A program made the translations under genes and the position numbers. Shown in pieces: positions 51,496-60,215 of a stretch of 64,000 nucleotides of DNA (position 1 is the stretch's first letter; the number at the start of each line of letters is the position of its first letter). The notes beneath the pieces are model-generated. The model was given only the letters and a program-made list of their open reading frames with translations. It searched no databases and had not been told where the DNA came from. This stretch comes from 66-474 sp036759545 (GTDB taxonomy: Bacteria; Pseudomonadota; Gammaproteobacteria; Xanthomonadales; Rhodanobacteraceae). The stretch lies in the NCBI GenBank assembly GCA_036759545.1, contig DAIOUL010000002.1:1-64000 (forward strand), written 5' to 3'.

Positions 51496-51828
51496 ATGGC
51501 AAACGGTTTGCGCAGCGATCCTCTCTTCGGTGGCTTGGCCCGTCCACCCGTGTTACTGGGTTTGCCAATTCAAGCGCTCCTCCTGATCACGGCCAGCAGT
51601 GCTTGCGCCTATCTCGTCGCCAACATGCTGCAGACCTCGGTGGCATGGAAGATCGGAGCGCTCGGTGTCGGCGTGATCCTCTACGGGATCGCTCGCTTGG
51701 TCTGCGCCAAGGATCCACGCGCGTTCCGCTACCTCGCATTGCAACTCAACACCAAAGCGATGCACCGCACCCGCAAGTTCTGGCGGGCGGGCTCGTATTC
51801 ACCCATGCCACATCGCAAGCGCCGCTGA
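51496..51828 (+). CDS. virB3: VirB3-type inner-membrane protein
   Basis: A 110-residue protein with the VirB3 pattern: DPLFGGLARPPVLLGLPIQA at the N-terminus, one or two membrane helices (ALLLITASSACAYLVANML, WKIGALGVGVILYGIARL) and a basic tail (DPRAFRYLALQLNTKAMHRT). VirB3 helps assemble the pilus with VirB4. It lies between virB2 and virB4, with gaps of two and ten bases. Confidence 0.9.
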   Translation: MANGLRSDPLFGGLARPPVLLGLPIQALLLITASSACAYLVANMLQTSVAWKIGALGVGVILYGIARLVCAKDPRAFRYLALQLNTKAMHRTRKFWRAGSYSPMPHRKRR

Positions 51829-51838
51829 AGGAAAAGCC

Positions 51839-54256
51839 ATGTTTGCGCCCAGACAAGGCCTCGCCAATGCGGCAAGGCCACTGACCGACTTCATCCCGTA
51901 TTCCGCGCACGTCTCCGCATTCAACGTGCGAACCGTCGCAGGCGATACGCTCACGACGATCAGGATCGCCGGCGTCGCGCATGAAGCCGCGGATGACGAG
52001 GACATTCAGGCTTGGCACGACGCACTCACGGGGTTGCTTCGCAACATCGCAAGCGACGATGTTGCGCTGTGGCTGCATACGGTCCGCGAAGCCGCTGCCG
52101 AATATCCGGCAGGCACCTTCGAGAACGACTTCGCCGGGCGGTTGAATGAGCGCTATCGCGCGAGTCTCTCCGGCGTACAGCTCATGGCCAATGCGCACTA
52201 TTTGACCTTGCTGGTACGCGGCAAGTCGCGCGGCCGGAAGCTGCTCGACTTCGGCACCAAGAAGACCACCGTCGGCGTGCTCGAATCCATCGCCGAGGCA
52301 TCAGCGCGTCTCGACGAGCTGGCCGAAATGGTGCTCTCAGGTTTAAGCCGTTATGCACCACGTCGGCTTGCGACCTATACGCGCAATGGCATTGTGTACT
52401 CCGAAACGCTGGAGTTCTTCTCGTACCTCGTGAATGGCGAATGGCAGCGCATCGCGGTCCCGAAAGGCTGTGCCGCATTTGGAATGGCCAGCTCGCGCGT
52501 CTCTTTCGGCGTCGATCAGTTTGAAATCCGCAGCGCAACCGACAGCCGAATCGGCGCGATGCTCTCTGCGAGCGCCTACCAGATCGAACGGACCGAACCC
52601 GGTCACCTGAATGTATTGCTGACGCTGCCGTTCCCGTTCGTACTCACGCAGTCGTTTGCGATCTTCGGACGTACCAAGGCGATGGCCGCGCTGCAGAAGC
52701 AGCAGCGGCTGCTGATCAACGCCGAGGACGTCTCCCAATCGCAAATTGCCGACATCGGTACCGCCCTGGATGATCTCGCCAGCAACCGCGTGGTGTTTGG
52801 CGAACATCACTTGAGTCTGCAGATCCTGGCCGGCACACAACGCGAGCTGATCGAGCGCCTGTCGGATGCCAAGGCGGCGCTTTCCGAGTGCGGCTTCGCG
52901 ACCGTGCGCGAGGACGAATGCGTCGAAGCTGCTTATTTCGCGCAGTTGCCGGGCAACTTCACGATGCGCCCGCGCCCCGCTCCCATCTCCAGCAGCAACA
53001 TCGTCGGGTTTACCGGCTTCCACAACTATCCCACCGGACGTCGAGAAGGCAATCAGTGGGGGCCGGCCGTCACCCTGCTGAAGACGGCGTCCGGCACGCC
53101 GTTCTACTTCAATTTCCATCTACCGCCGAGTTCGAAGCGCAGCATCGACGAAGCTGACATCGACGAGCGCGTCCCCGGACACACCCTGCTGCTTGGACCC
53201 ACCGGCGCCGGCAAGACGGTCATCCAGACCTTCATGCTGTCGCAGTGCGAGAAATACCGCCCGACCGTATTCACCTTCGACAAGGATCGCGGTCAGGAAA
53301 TCTTCGTGCGCGCCCTAGGCGGGCAGTATTTCACTTTAAGAAACGGCGTACCGACCGGCTTCAACCCCTGCGCACTGCCGGACACGCCCGGCAACCGCTC
53401 GTTCCTGATGCAGCTCGTCAAACGTTGCATCGCCGGCGAAGATCCTCGGTTTCAGTTCTCGCCTTCGCGCGAGCGGGAAATCCACGAGGCGGTGAATGGC
53501 CTCTACATGATGCCGTTCGCCTCACGCCGCTTCTCGGCACTCAAGGAGTTCTTTGATCCTACCGATCCGAACGGCAACGCTGCGCGCTTCCGTAAGTGGT
53601 GCGCGGGCGGATCGCTCGGCTGGCTACTCGACAACGAAGTGGACACGCTGAACCTGGCCACCGGACGACACTTCGGCTTCGACGTGACGGAATTTCTTGA
53701 CAACGACGAAACCCGCACCGTGACCGTCATGTACCTGTTCCATCGAATGGAGCAGCTGATCGATGGCCGCCGCTTCATCCTCAATATGGACGAGTTCTGG
53801 AAGATGCTGCTTGATCCAGTATTCGAGGGCAAAGCCCTCGATGCGGTCAAGACCTATCGCAAGCGCAACGCTCTGGCGATCTTCGGCACCCAGAGTCCTT
53901 CGGATGTACTTCGCTCGCGGATCAGTCGCCAACTGATCGAGCAGTGCGTGACGCAAGTGTATCTGCCAAACCCGAAAGCCGCCCGCGAAGACTACATCGA
54001 CGGATTCAAATTGACCGAACGGGAATACGACATCGTCCGCAAGGACCTAGTCGAACAGAACCTCCGCGGCTTTCTCTTCAAGCAAGGCTCCAACTCCACC
54101 GTCTGCGAATTGAACCTGCGTGGCTTCGAGCCCGAACTGGCGGTGCTTTCGGGTACGGCAGCGTCGGTGGAACTCGCCACGCGGGCCATCGCACAAGCGG
54201 GCAACGATCCGAACCTTTGGCTGCCCGTCTTCGAACAAATGAGGAGAGCGCAATGA
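51839..54256 (+). CDS. virB4: VirB4-type T4SS ATPase
   Basis: An 805-residue ATPase that powers pilus biogenesis and transfer at the inner membrane. Walker A GPTGAGKT is at residues 453-460 and the Walker B-like stretch FILNMDEFWKML near 650, followed by FGTQSPSDVLRSRI. The N-terminal half is the CagE/TrbE/VirB4 domain. Full length. Its stop overlaps the virB5 start (ATGA). Confidence 0.96.
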   Translation: MFAPRQGLANAARPLTDFIPYSAHVSAFNVRTVAGDTLTTIRIAGVAHEAADDEDIQAWHDALTGLLRNIASDDVALWLHTVREAAAEYPAGTFENDFAGRLNERYRASLSGVQLMANAHYLTLLVRGKSRGRKLLDFGTKKTTVGVLESIAEASARLDELAEMVLSGLSRYAPRRLATYTRNGIVYSETLEFFSYLVNGEWQRIAVPKGCAAFGMASSRVSFGVDQFEIRSATDSRIGAMLSASAYQIERTEPGHLNVLLTLPFPFVLTQSFAIFGRTKAMAALQKQQRLLINAEDVSQSQIADIGTALDDLASNRVVFGEHHLSLQILAGTQRELIERLSDAKAALSECGFATVREDECVEAAYFAQLPGNFTMRPRPAPISSSNIVGFTGFHNYPTGRREGNQWGPAVTLLKTASGTPFYFNFHLPPSSKRSIDEADIDERVPGHTLLLGPTGAGKTVIQTFMLSQCEKYRPTVFTFDKDRGQEIFVRALGGQYFTLRNGVPTGFNPCALPDTPGNRSFLMQLVKRCIAGEDPRFQFSPSREREIHEAVNGLYMMPFASRRFSALKEFFDPTDPNGNAARFRKWCAGGSLGWLLDNEVDTLNLATGRHFGFDVTEFLDNDETRTVTVMYLFHRMEQLIDGRRFILNMDEFWKMLLDPVFEGKALDAVKTYRKRNALAIFGTQSPSDVLRSRISRQLIEQCVTQVYLPNPKAAREDYIDGFKLTEREYDIVRKDLVEQNLRGFLFKQGSNSTVCELNLRGFEPELAVLSGTAASVELATRAIAQAGNDPNLWLPVFEQMRRAQ

Positions 54257-54945
54257 AACGCACGATCTTGGCGATGACACTTGGTTTCGCGCTGGCCGGC
54301 GGTATCGCGGCCGCGATCACGCCGCCGATTACGTACGCACAGGAAATCGTAATCGATCCGGCCAATCTGCAAGAAGCCATCGCGCAGTACATGGAGATGA
54401 TCCAGCAACTGGAGCAATTGAAGGCCCAGCTTGATCAGGCCAAGCAGCAGTACGCCTCGCTCACCGGCAACCGCGGATTGGGTTTGATCGATCCGGAAGA
54501 TTACAACGCCAACATTCCGACAAACTGGCACGAAACGCTGGCGGCGATGCAGAACGGCGGACAGGTGGGTGCATTGGCAAACCAGATCAGGAATGAGGCC
54601 TCCGAACTCAGCCAGCCGCAGTTTGCCGGTGTGGATTCAGGCGTGACGCAATTGCTGGGCACGCACATGGACAACGCCGCGACCCAGCAGGCCTACAACG
54701 CCCAGGTGCTCGATGACAGTTCGCAACGCTTCCAGCGGCTGAATGAACTGATGGCGCAGATCGACAGCACCACGGACATGAAGTCGATCGCCGAGTTGCA
54801 GGCACGCATTGAGATCGAGAACGGAATGCTCATCAACCAACTGCTGCGGCTGCAGGCGGCGAACCAGCTCATGCAGCAGAACAAGGAAGTCCAGCAGCAG
54901 CACGAAACCCAGGACGACTACAAGCTGACCGCCGCGAAGTATTGA
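54253..54945 (+). CDS. virB5: VirB5/TrbJ-like pilus-tip protein
   Basis: A 230-residue exported protein: signal peptide 1-29 (ILAMTLGFALAGGIAAAIT), then long coiled-coil helices rich in Gln (AIAQYMEMIQQLEQLKAQL, QTLMQQN-type repeats near the end, NQLMQQNKEVQQQHETQ). This is the TrbJ/VirB5 pattern. It starts within the virB4 stop and precedes the exclusion lipoprotein. VirB5 sits at the pilus tip in the studied systems. Confidence 0.88.
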   Translation: MKRTILAMTLGFALAGGIAAAITPPITYAQEIVIDPANLQEAIAQYMEMIQQLEQLKAQLDQAKQQYASLTGNRGLGLIDPEDYNANIPTNWHETLAAMQNGGQVGALANQIRNEASELSQPQFAGVDSGVTQLLGTHMDNAATQQAYNAQVLDDSSQRFQRLNELMAQIDSTTDMKSIAELQARIEIENGMLINQLLRLQAANQLMQQNKEVQQQHETQDDYKLTAAKY

Positions 54946-54959
54946 TTGGAGAACTTCTG

Positions 54960-55238
54960 ATGAAACGAATTCCGATGCCGCTCTTCCTTGCTGCCGCGAT
55001 GGTGGCACTTTCCGCCTGTTCGCACTCCGCCGATCCGGTACCCGACTATCACACGCTGCTGGGCAAGCAAAATCAAGCAAAGCGCGACGCTGCTTTCGCA
55101 AAGTGCAACGAATCTCCAACCCAAGCAGACCGCATCAACAATCCATGGTGCGGCGTCGCAGAAAAAGCCGAGACCTGCCAAGAAGCCATGGACGCTTACG
55201 ACGGAAAGCCACCCGCTTCTTCTTGTCCCAAGAAATGA
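54960..55238 (+). CDS. eexN: EexN-like entry-exclusion lipoprotein
   Basis: A 92-residue lipoprotein: lipobox VALSAC (Cys near residue 20), then PDYHTLLGKQNQAKRDAAFA-KCN and WCGVAEKAETCQ. The spacing of Cys and the KxxxxxKCN block resemble the EexN family, which prevents redundant transfer between donor cells. It lies between virB5 and virB6, the standard place of eex genes in IncN-like systems. Its ATG is six bases after GGAG. Confidence 0.75.
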   Translation: MKRIPMPLFLAAAMVALSACSHSADPVPDYHTLLGKQNQAKRDAAFAKCNESPTQADRINNPWCGVAEKAETCQEAMDAYDGKPPASSCPKK

Positions 55239-55256
55239 CCAGACGGACGATTCAAC

Positions 55257-56327
55257 TTGGCTAACACCCGCATTGCTCACTGGCTGCTCGATTCGATCGT
55301 CACCACGACGACGAACTACGTCAACTCCGCCTCCACAACGATGGTCGCCCTCATCGGCGGCGCGGCGACCGCGTTGCTCACCATCTATGTGCTGTTGTGG
55401 GCCGCGGGGCTCGCGAGCGGGCGAATCAGCGAGCCGTTCACCGATGGCGCGAAACGCGTCATCCGTATCGTCGTCATCGTCGCTTTCGCCTTGACGGCCG
55501 GCTTCTATCAAGCCCAGGTCGCGCAGTTCTTTCTCCAGACGCCCAGCGCCCTTGCAGCCGATCTGGTCGCGCCGGGTTCGAACTCGGGAAGCTCGCCTAC
55601 GACAATCGCCGATGTCCTCGATGACGCGGAGAACCAGGGAATCGAGATTGGCGACAAAGCCTGGTCTCGTGGAAAGTCGGAAGGTGGGGTAAGCGGCTTG
55701 GGAGGCATTGGTTTCTATTTTCTGGCGCTAGTGATCTGGCTTTCGGTCACGGTCATCGTCGCGCTCGCGTGCGGGATCATTTTCATGGCCTTCATCTCCA
55801 CTGCGTTGCTTCTGGCGATTGGTCCGCTTTTCATTCTGCTGGCCATCTTCCGTGCCACTCAGCGCTTTTTCGAAGCCTGGCTCGGTCAGGTCGTCAATTT
55901 CGCCATCCTGTTTCTTCTGGTCGCCTGCGCGATCAGTTTGTGCTTCCACTTCTTGAGCGATTACCTGACGCAAATCAACACCGACCAGTGGGACGAGCTG
56001 GTCATCGACACCTTGAAAGTCTTCGGCGCGACGCTGGCCACGCTCGCCGTCCTGTTCCAGACACGCGCGATCGCCTCGGCCTTGGGCGGCGGATTGGCGC
56101 TGCAGACCCAAGGCATGTTCGGACGCTTGGTGGAAATCGGCGTGCTCGGCATCGGTGTCAGCCGTGCGATCGGTACCGGCCATTCCCATAAGGGCTGGTC
56201 ACGCGACCGCGCCGAACGCGGATTGCCGATGACTCCGAGTGAACATCTGTCCCGGCACCTGCGCAGCCAAAACGCCTTGGGGCTCGTGAGGCGCACTTGG
56301 CAGGTCCGCGGCCGAAACGCCGTCTAA
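55257..56327 (+). CDS. virB6: VirB6/TrbL polytopic membrane protein
   Basis: A 356-residue membrane protein with six hydrophobic segments: TMVALIGGAATALLTIYVLLWAAG in part, VIRIVVIVAFALTAGFY, FLALVIWLSVTVIVALACGI, FMAFISTALLLAIGPLFILL, NFAILFLLVACAISLCF and TLKVFGATLATLAVL. This is the VirB6/TrbL family, part of the inner-membrane channel. No ATG is available near the start; TTG at 55257 is used, and a later start is possible. Its C-terminal 60 residues are basic and soluble. Confidence 0.9.
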   Translation: MANTRIAHWLLDSIVTTTTNYVNSASTTMVALIGGAATALLTIYVLLWAAGLASGRISEPFTDGAKRVIRIVVIVAFALTAGFYQAQVAQFFLQTPSALAADLVAPGSNSGSSPTTIADVLDDAENQGIEIGDKAWSRGKSEGGVSGLGGIGFYFLALVIWLSVTVIVALACGIIFMAFISTALLLAIGPLFILLAIFRATQRFFEAWLGQVVNFAILFLLVACAISLCFHFLSDYLTQINTDQWDELVIDTLKVFGATLATLAVLFQTRAIASALGGGLALQTQGMFGRLVEIGVLGIGVSRAIGTGHSHKGWSRDRAERGLPMTPSEHLSRHLRSQNALGLVRRTWQVRGRNAV

Positions 56328-56341
56328 CCAAAGGAACCGAT

Positions 56342-56503
56342 ATGCATCGACTTGCACCGCTATTGCGGGGAGCCTTGGCTATGGGCGCTCTGCTTTTATT
56401 GACCGCCTGCGCTTCCACACCGGCCAAGCCGCCGGAGTGCCACGGCGCCTACACGCCGATAAACACCCCCGACCACTACCCCGCCACGGAGAAGAAATCG
56501 TGA
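56342..56503 (+). CDS. virB7: VirB7-like outer-membrane lipoprotein
   Basis: A 53-residue lipoprotein with lipobox LLTAC at residue 23, followed by only 30 residues (ASTPAKPPECHGAYTPINTP). The short chain with a second Cys (PECHG) is like VirB7 proteins, which anchor VirB9 to the outer membrane. Its stop overlaps the virB8 start by one base (TGATG). Confidence 0.85.
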   Translation: MHRLAPLLRGALAMGALLLLTACASTPAKPPECHGAYTPINTPDHYPATEKKS

Positions 56504-57186
56504 TGAACGATTCTGCGGAAACGTTGGCCTTTCTGGATGCTGCCAAGGCTTGGGAAACCGATCAAATCGTCCGCGTGCAACGATCAGAAAGACGCGCTTG
56601 GATCTTCGCGAGCCTCGGGATGGCGACCGCGCTCGCCGCGGTCATTGCACTTGCCCTGCTGACGCCGCTCAAAACGGTAGAACCTTTCGTGGTGCGTGTG
56701 GACAAGAACACCGGCGCGACCGACATCGTGACGCGCCTGACCGATCAGAAAGAAACCTACAACGAAGCGATCGACAAGTATTTTCTCAGCCGTTACGTGA
56801 TCTACCGCAACTCCTACTCGAATGCGATGGCCTACCCGGACTACGAAGCGGTCACAATCATGTCGTCAGCACAGGTAGCCGATTCCTACTTCGAGCAGAT
56901 CAAACCAAACAATCCGCATTCCCCAACCGCCGTCTATGGGAAAGATGGTCAGGTCGATGTGTCGGTCAATGCCATCGCATTTCTGGGCAAAGGCGTGGCG
57001 CAGGTGCGGTTCACGCGAACCGAATACCTACCCAATGCGCAGGGCCAAACCACGCGCTGGATCGCAACGATCACTTACCGCTATCTGAATCCGCCGACCA
57101 CGGAGAGGGCCCGGCTGGTTGATCCGATCGGTTTTCAAGTCAGCGATTACCGCTTCGATCCGGAAACAGCTCCGACGGGAGGCTGA
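56503..57186 (+). CDS. virB8: VirB8-type inner-membrane assembly protein
   Basis: A 227-residue protein with one membrane helix (residues about 33-53, IFASLGMATALAAVIALALL) and a periplasmic NTF2-like domain containing VEPFVVRVDKNTGATDIVT, YFLSRYVIYRNSYSN and GVAQVRFTRTEYL. These are the VirB8 hallmarks. It nucleates the assembly of the channel. virB9 starts two bases after its stop. Confidence 0.95.
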   Translation: MNDSAETLAFLDAAKAWETDQIVRVQRSERRAWIFASLGMATALAAVIALALLTPLKTVEPFVVRVDKNTGATDIVTRLTDQKETYNEAIDKYFLSRYVIYRNSYSNAMAYPDYEAVTIMSSAQVADSYFEQIKPNNPHSPTAVYGKDGQVDVSVNAIAFLGKGVAQVRFTRTEYLPNAQGQTTRWIATITYRYLNPPTTERARLVDPIGFQVSDYRFDPETAPTGG

Positions 57187-57188
57187 CC

Positions 57189-58061
57189 ATGCGCATACTT
57201 TTCGTTGCCCTACTTCTGATCCCGATGCTCGCTTTCGGAGAAACCATCCCCAAAGGCGGGCCGGTCGATGCCCGCATCAAGACCGTGGTCTACAACGCTT
57301 CGGATGTGGTCAAGATCGTCGGTCACTATGGTTACTCGACCGACATCGAATTCGCCCCTGACGAGCAGGTGCAAAGCATTGCACTCGGCGACTCCCTGGC
57401 ATGGGAGGTTGCCCCATCGGGATCGCACCTGTTCGTGAAGCCACGTGAAGACAATGCAGTCACCAATGCGACCGTGGTGACCAATCGGCGCGTGTACCAG
57501 TTTTCACTCGATGCGCGGCATGCCGCCGGTCTCACGGGCGCCCACAGTGCGGGCATGTTCTTCGAGGTGCGTTTCAGCTATCCGCAGGATGAGGCAGCTC
57601 TCGCACACGCGCAGCGTACAGAAGCAGACCGCGCACTACTGGCGGCGGAACTCGATGCTCCGCCCAAACCCATCAACTGGAACTACTACGCATGTGGCGA
57701 ACGCGCGCTATGGCCGTCCGAAGTCTACGACGATGGCCGATTCACCTACTTGCGTTTTCCAAACGCGCAGGAGATCCCAGGCGTCTTCATCATCAACGCG
57801 GACCACACCGAAAGCCTGGTCAACGGCGAAATGCGAGGCGACCAGTACGTGGTGCAAGCGACCACACGCAAGCTGATTCTGCGCCGCGGCCAATCCGTTG
57901 CCTGCATCGAAAACCGCAGCTACAACCCGCGGGGTGTCGCGACACCCACCGATACGACCAGTCCGGAGGTGCGACGCACGATCCGTGCGCAACGATCGCC
58001 GGCGGATGTAGGCCCCGCGCAAAGCACGACGTCTGAATCGTCGCAAGGAAACTCCCAATGA
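57189..58061 (+). CDS. virB9: VirB9/CagX-type channel protein
   Basis: A 290-residue exported protein: signal peptide 1-17 (FVALLLIPMLAFG), then an N-terminal domain (VDARIKTVVYNASDVVKIVG, GYSTDIEFAPDEQVQ) and the C-terminal beta-sandwich (INWNYYACGERALWPSEVYD, GRFTYLRFPNAQEIPGVFII). This is the VirB9 pattern; with VirB7 and VirB10 it forms the outer-membrane core. The stop overlaps the virB10 start (ATGA). Confidence 0.95.
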   Translation: MRILFVALLLIPMLAFGETIPKGGPVDARIKTVVYNASDVVKIVGHYGYSTDIEFAPDEQVQSIALGDSLAWEVAPSGSHLFVKPREDNAVTNATVVTNRRVYQFSLDARHAAGLTGAHSAGMFFEVRFSYPQDEAALAHAQRTEADRALLAAELDAPPKPINWNYYACGERALWPSEVYDDGRFTYLRFPNAQEIPGVFIINADHTESLVNGEMRGDQYVVQATTRKLILRRGQSVACIENRSYNPRGVATPTDTTSPEVRRTIRAQRSPADVGPAQSTTSESSQGNSQ

Positions 58062-59185
58062 ATGTGTCCCCCGCAGATGAACCCGCAGCGCGTGGCATTC
58101 CGCAGGTGGGCCGGCCGCGCAAAGGCAGCAAATGGCTCATGCTGGTCGTGGTGGCGCTCGGCATCGTACTCGTCATTGCACTTGGCGTTCGAGCGATGCT
58201 CGGTGCACTGACGAGCCGCAACCAAACCTCGCACGTTGCAACCCTTGCGCCCACTCTGCCCGACCTGACGCGCAGTGCCTTCGACAAGCAGACCGCGCCG
58301 CCTCCGCCGCCCACGATGCCGTCCTCTCCGATCGTCGGCGGACAAGCTCCAGCGCCACAAACGCCTGAGCAAAAAGCTGCTGCCGATCTCGCTGAACGCC
58401 GCAAACGGGCGCCGCTGCTTGTGCTCGGCGGCAGCGCCCCGACCAATCAAACGGACAGTTCGTCCGCAGCGCCTTCGACTTTTCCGGGTCTACCTTCGCT
58501 CGCGCAAGCGCATGCCGCGAACACGAATGAGCCCTCGCAAAGTACCCTTTCGAGTGCATTGAGTGCCACGCGCACGACCGAAGTCAGCGCCTCGCTGCTC
58601 CGCGATCCAAACATGACCCTGACTGAAGGCATGTTTCTCGACTGCATCCTGCAGACCGCCTTGTCCAGCGAAGTGCCGGGCATGACGAGCTGCGTGCTCT
58701 CGCGCGATGTTTACTCGACCAACGGCAAGGTGCTGCTGCTGGAGCGGGGTTCGCGTCTGGTGGGCCAGTACCAGTCTGCGCAGCTACGTCAGGGCCAAAG
58801 CCGGATTTTCGTGCTGTGGACGCGTGTCGAAACGCCCGACGGCGTCATCATCGATCTGGATTCGCCCGGAACCGACGCACTTGGCCGCTCGGGCCTTACC
58901 GGTAAGCTCGACACTCATTTCTCTGCGCGGTTCGGCTCCGCGCTGCTGCTCTCGGTCGTCGATGATCTGGCATCGGCCGCCGTGCAAAACGGCAATGGCT
59001 CGAACAACAACAGCCTGACCTTCACCAATACCACGAATTCGGCCAACGACGCGGCAGCAATCGCCGTCGAAAACACCATCAACATTCCGCCGACGCTCAC
59101 CTTGGCGCAAGGTTCGCACATCAACATCTTTGTCGCGCGCGATCTGTACTTTGGAAACGTGTATGGACTCGCCGCTGCCCGTTGA
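58058..59185 (+). CDS. virB10: VirB10/TrbI-type channel protein
   Basis: A 375-residue protein: short cytoplasmic N-terminus, one membrane helix (residues about 28-48, LMLVVVALGIVLVIALGVRA), a proline-rich periplasmic linker (APPPPPTMPSSP) and the VirB10 beta-barrel domain (EGMFLDCILQTALSSEVPG, RGSRLVGQYQSAQLRQGQSR, GSHINIFVARDLYF). It spans both membranes and gates the channel. It overlaps virB11 by 23 bases. Confidence 0.95.
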   Translation: MNVSPADEPAARGIPQVGRPRKGSKWLMLVVVALGIVLVIALGVRAMLGALTSRNQTSHVATLAPTLPDLTRSAFDKQTAPPPPPTMPSSPIVGGQAPAPQTPEQKAAADLAERRKRAPLLVLGGSAPTNQTDSSSAAPSTFPGLPSLAQAHAANTNEPSQSTLSSALSATRTTEVSASLLRDPNMTLTEGMFLDCILQTALSSEVPGMTSCVLSRDVYSTNGKVLLLERGSRLVGQYQSAQLRQGQSRIFVLWTRVETPDGVIIDLDSPGTDALGRSGLTGKLDTHFSARFGSALLLSVVDDLASAAVQNGNGSNNNSLTFTNTTNSANDAAAIAVENTINIPPTLTLAQGSHINIFVARDLYFGNVYGLAAAR

Positions 59186-60215
59186 ATTCTCCGAAAACTC
59201 AGGTTCAACACTCGGTGCATCCACCGCGGTCGAGACGTTCCTGGCGCCGCTGCGACGACTGCTCGCCGGGAACGTGACCGAGGTCGTGATCAACCGTCCC
59301 GGTGAAGCATGGACGGAAGATCGCGAAGGTTGGCGCCGACACGCAATCCCTGCTCTGACCTACGAGCACCTGCGCACCTTCGCGACCTTGATCGCCAATT
59401 CCACCCAACAGACGATCCAGGAAAGTGCGCCGCTCATATCCGCATCGCTCCCCACTGGCGAACGTGTGCAGGCGATCGTGCCTCCGGCGGTGCCGGCCGG
59501 GACGGTGAGCTTCACTATTCGCAAGCCCTCGCCTTTGCGTCTCACGCTTGATGACTATGAAGCGGCCGATGCATTCGATGGCGTAACCATCGGAGAGGAT
59601 CCGTCCGAGCGGCTGGAAGAAAAGCTCAGTGGACTACTCGCCGCGCATCGCATCCGCGAGTTCCTTGAACGCGCCGTACGTACCAAACAGAACATCGTGA
59701 TTTCCGGCGCGACCGGCTCCGGTAAGACCACGGCGATGAAGGCGCTGGTTGACCTGATTCCGGCAAGCGAACGGCTGATCACCATCGAAGACACCCCGGA
59801 GCTCGATGTCCTCAAGCAACCCAATCACGTCCGGTTGTTCTATTCCAAAGATGGACAAGGCGTGTCCAAGGCCACGCCTAAGATGCTGCTGGAAGCATGC
59901 CTGCGCATGAAACCTGATCGCATCCTGCTGGCCGAGCTGCGCTCGGATGAGGCCTTTTACTTTATCCGCAACATCAATTCGGGCCATCCGGGTTCGATCA
60001 CCTCGGTCCACGCGACCTCGCCACGCCTGGCCATCGAACAGCTGATGCTGTTGGTGAAAGAGTCCGCGGGCGGCGCACACCTCTCGCGCGAGGACATCAA
60101 ACAACTGCTGTTCATGCTCGTCGATGTCGTGATCCAGTTTTCCGTTGTCGACAAAGTTCGCCGCGTCACCGGTATCTACTATGACCCGCAGCGCAAGCGC
60201 ACCCTTCTGGGTTAG
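59163..60215 (+). CDS. virB11: VirB11-type traffic ATPase
   Basis: A 350-residue ring ATPase. Walker A GATGSGKT (182-189), Asp box ITIEDTPELD, Walker B-like DRILLAELRSDEAFYFI and His box SGHPGSITSVHATSP are all present. The N-terminal domain (FLAPLRRLLAGNVTEVVINRP) is typical. ATG 59163 overlaps virB10; its 3' end overlaps virD4 by 35 bases. Confidence 0.95.
   Translation: MDSPLPVEFSENSGSTLGASTAVETFLAPLRRLLAGNVTEVVINRPGEAWTEDREGWRRHAIPALTYEHLRTFATLIANSTQQTIQESAPLISASLPTGERVQAIVPPAVPAGTVSFTIRKPSPLRLTLDDYEAADAFDGVTIGEDPSERLEEKLSGLLAAHRIREFLERAVRTKQNIVISGATGSGKTTAMKALVDLIPASERLITIEDTPELDVLKQPNHVRLFYSKDGQGVSKATPKMLLEACLRMKPDRILLAELRSDEAFYFIRNINSGHPGSITSVHATSPRLAIEQLMLLVKESAGGAHLSREDIKQLLFMLVDVVIQFSVVDKVRRVTGIYYDPQRKRTLLG

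Noticed and set aside
57189..60215. Type II secretion or type IV pilus ATPase cluster
   Set aside because: The genes are VirB9, VirB10 and VirB11 in the standard T4SS order and no pilin of the PilA type or PilC/PilM homologue is present.
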